The notes beneath the pieces were generated by a model. That model searched no databases and was not told the origin of the DNA. It saw only the letters and a program-made list of their open reading frames with translations. Below are positions 63,218 through 64,000 of a stretch of DNA of 64,000 bases, one piece after another; positions within the stretch are counted from its first letter, which is position 1, and every line of letters starts with the position of its first letter. The DNA is from Buchnera aphidicola (Diuraphis noxia) (lineage in GTDB: Bacteria > Pseudomonadota > Gammaproteobacteria > Enterobacterales > Enterobacteriaceae), in assembly GCF_001700895.1 (NCBI RefSeq), contig NZ_CP013259.1:572267-636266 (forward strand), in the 5' to 3' direction. The position numbers and the translations under genes are program-made.

Positions 63218-63823
63218 TTACATTAATTCATTTATTTTCATTTTTATAATTTCTTTAGATGCATTAGAAGATGTTTGTAATAAACTTTTTTTCCAACAGT
63301 TGATTGCTTGTTTTTTTTTGTTTTGTTTACTAAAAATATCACCTTTAATATTTTCGACTATATTTATCCAATTTTTATTTTTAATGCTTTCAAGAATTTT
63401 TATTGCGATTTTGTATTCATTTTTTTGTATTTTTATTTTAGTCATTTTTATTTTTAGGATGTTTTTTAGATTTTCTTCTTCTGTATTTTTTAAACAGTTT
63501 TTTAATATTTCGAAGGATTTTTCTAAGTTATTGTTTAGAATATATTTTTTTGCTAAAACCATACCTCTTAATGTATCTTTAAGGTTATTTTTTTTAAGGT
63601 AAAAAACTTCTTTTTGATTTGAATTTTCAGATTTTTGAGAGTTTATTTTTTTTTCTATTTCATCATCTTTTATTAATGTTGTATTTTTTTTATAAGAGTT
63701 AATAAAATTTTTCGAAAAGACAAAAAAAAATATAATAATTAAAGTTATAAGAAATGCAGTTAAAGAAATAGTCTTTTTTTTAAAAGTTTTCAACATTTTT
63801 AGTCTCGTTAAATTCTTGATCAT
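63218..63823 (-). CDS. yfgM: YfgM, ancillary SecYEG-associated protein
   Basis: YfgM is a membrane-anchored periplasmic TPR-like protein associated with the Sec translocon and PpiD. The 201 residues (E. coli 206) have one membrane segment (about residues 19-37, SLTAFLITLIIIFFFVF), then a helical repeat region ending KGDIFSKQNKKKQAINCWKKS and IIKMKINEL, which match E. coli. The acidic cytoplasmic N-terminus of E. coli is replaced by a basic one. bamB, between yfgM and der in E. coli, is absent (only 54 bases separate them). Confidence 0.85.
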   Translation of the reverse strand: MIKNLTRLKMLKTFKKKTISLTAFLITLIIIFFFVFSKNFINSYKKNTTLIKDDEIEKKINSQKSENSNQKEVFYLKKNNLKDTLRGMVLAKKYILNNNLEKSFEILKNCLKNTEEENLKNILKIKMTKIKIQKNEYKIAIKILESIKNKNWINIVENIKGDIFSKQNKKKQAINCWKKSLLQTSSNASKEIIKMKINELM

Positions 63824-63931
63824 TAAATATTACTAGCTATATTTTATTTCATGAATGCAATATGAATGTTAATAATTTAGAAGATTTTTGATTTTAGCTT
63901 AAAATTATAACATATAAAAAAAGTTGTTCGT

Positions 63932-64000
63932 ATGAAAATCACTAATTATACACAGTTAATTCATTCAATAACTTCTTGTATTATCAATACTACAGAGTAC
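63932..64000 (+). CDS. Start of an unidentified gene cut by the window end
   Basis: An ATG at 63932 opens a frame of 23 codons to the last base (MKITNYTQLIHSITSCIINT...). No clear ribosome-binding site is seen and 23 residues are too few to identify. Divergent from yfgM. It could be a real gene start or chance. Confidence 0.35.
   Translation, partial: MKITNYTQLIHSITSCIINTTEY

Overview
The window is a stretch of the chromosome of Buchnera aphidicola, the obligate endosymbiont of aphids. The DNA is extremely A+T rich, and nearly every gene is an Escherichia coli ortholog in shortened E. coli order (rpsF-rpsR-rplI, hflK-hflC, mtlA-mtlD, iscS-iscU-hscB-hscA-fdx). Host amino-acid supply genes (ilvC, ilvD, dapF) are kept while regulators and many accessory genes are gone. 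I cannot name the strain from sequence alone.

Layout. 1-4.9 kb: deoB 5' end, prfC, a decayed ansA, nfuA, bioH. 4.9-15.6 kb: ssb, dnaB, gshB, ruvX, yggS (frameshifted), hemW, trmB, mutY, yggX, murI, sbcB, tmaR. 15.6-17.9 kb: tRNA-Asn, tRNA-Ile(CAT), pyrE, dut, cysQ. 18-28 kb, minus strand: rplI, rpsR, rpsF, rnr, purA, hflC, hflK, miaA, broken mutL. 28-33 kb: mtlD, mtlA, pgi. 33-42.3 kb: orn, tRNA-Gly, frameshifted amiB, rpmE, a miniature frameshifted ftsN, hslV, hslU, ibpA with a heat-shock promoter, fpr, frameshifted epmA, coaD, and a large orphan gene split at poly(A). 42.4-49.3 kb: rsmJ, pitA, ynfM, dapF, cyaY, hemC, frameshifted hemD. 49.3-57.3 kb: tRNA-Pro/His/Arg, rho, trxA, rep, ilvC, ilvD, tRNA-Trp. 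57.4-64 kb: Fe-S assembly genes, fdx, der, yfgM and the start of an unidentified gene.

The most striking pattern is what happens at adenine homopolymers. yggS, hemD, epmA and the orphan gene are each interrupted at a tract of 9 or 10 A, and in each case one extra A restores a full-length protein. amiB (two tracts) and a tiny ftsN (18 A) need the opposite correction. Transcriptional slippage at poly(A) is known to rescue such genes in insect endosymbionts. In the same window mutL, needed for mismatch repair of slippage errors, is frameshifted and has lost conserved ATPase residues. A homopolymer sequencing artefact is the main alternative and must be excluded.

Functionally the window joins valine/isoleucine and lysine synthesis, Fe-S cluster assembly with its users (NfuA, MutY, HemW, IlvD), mannitol uptake into glycolysis, protein quality control (HslUV, IbpA, HflKC) and basic replication, translation and RNA decay. 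No insertion sequence, prophage or CRISPR array was seen.
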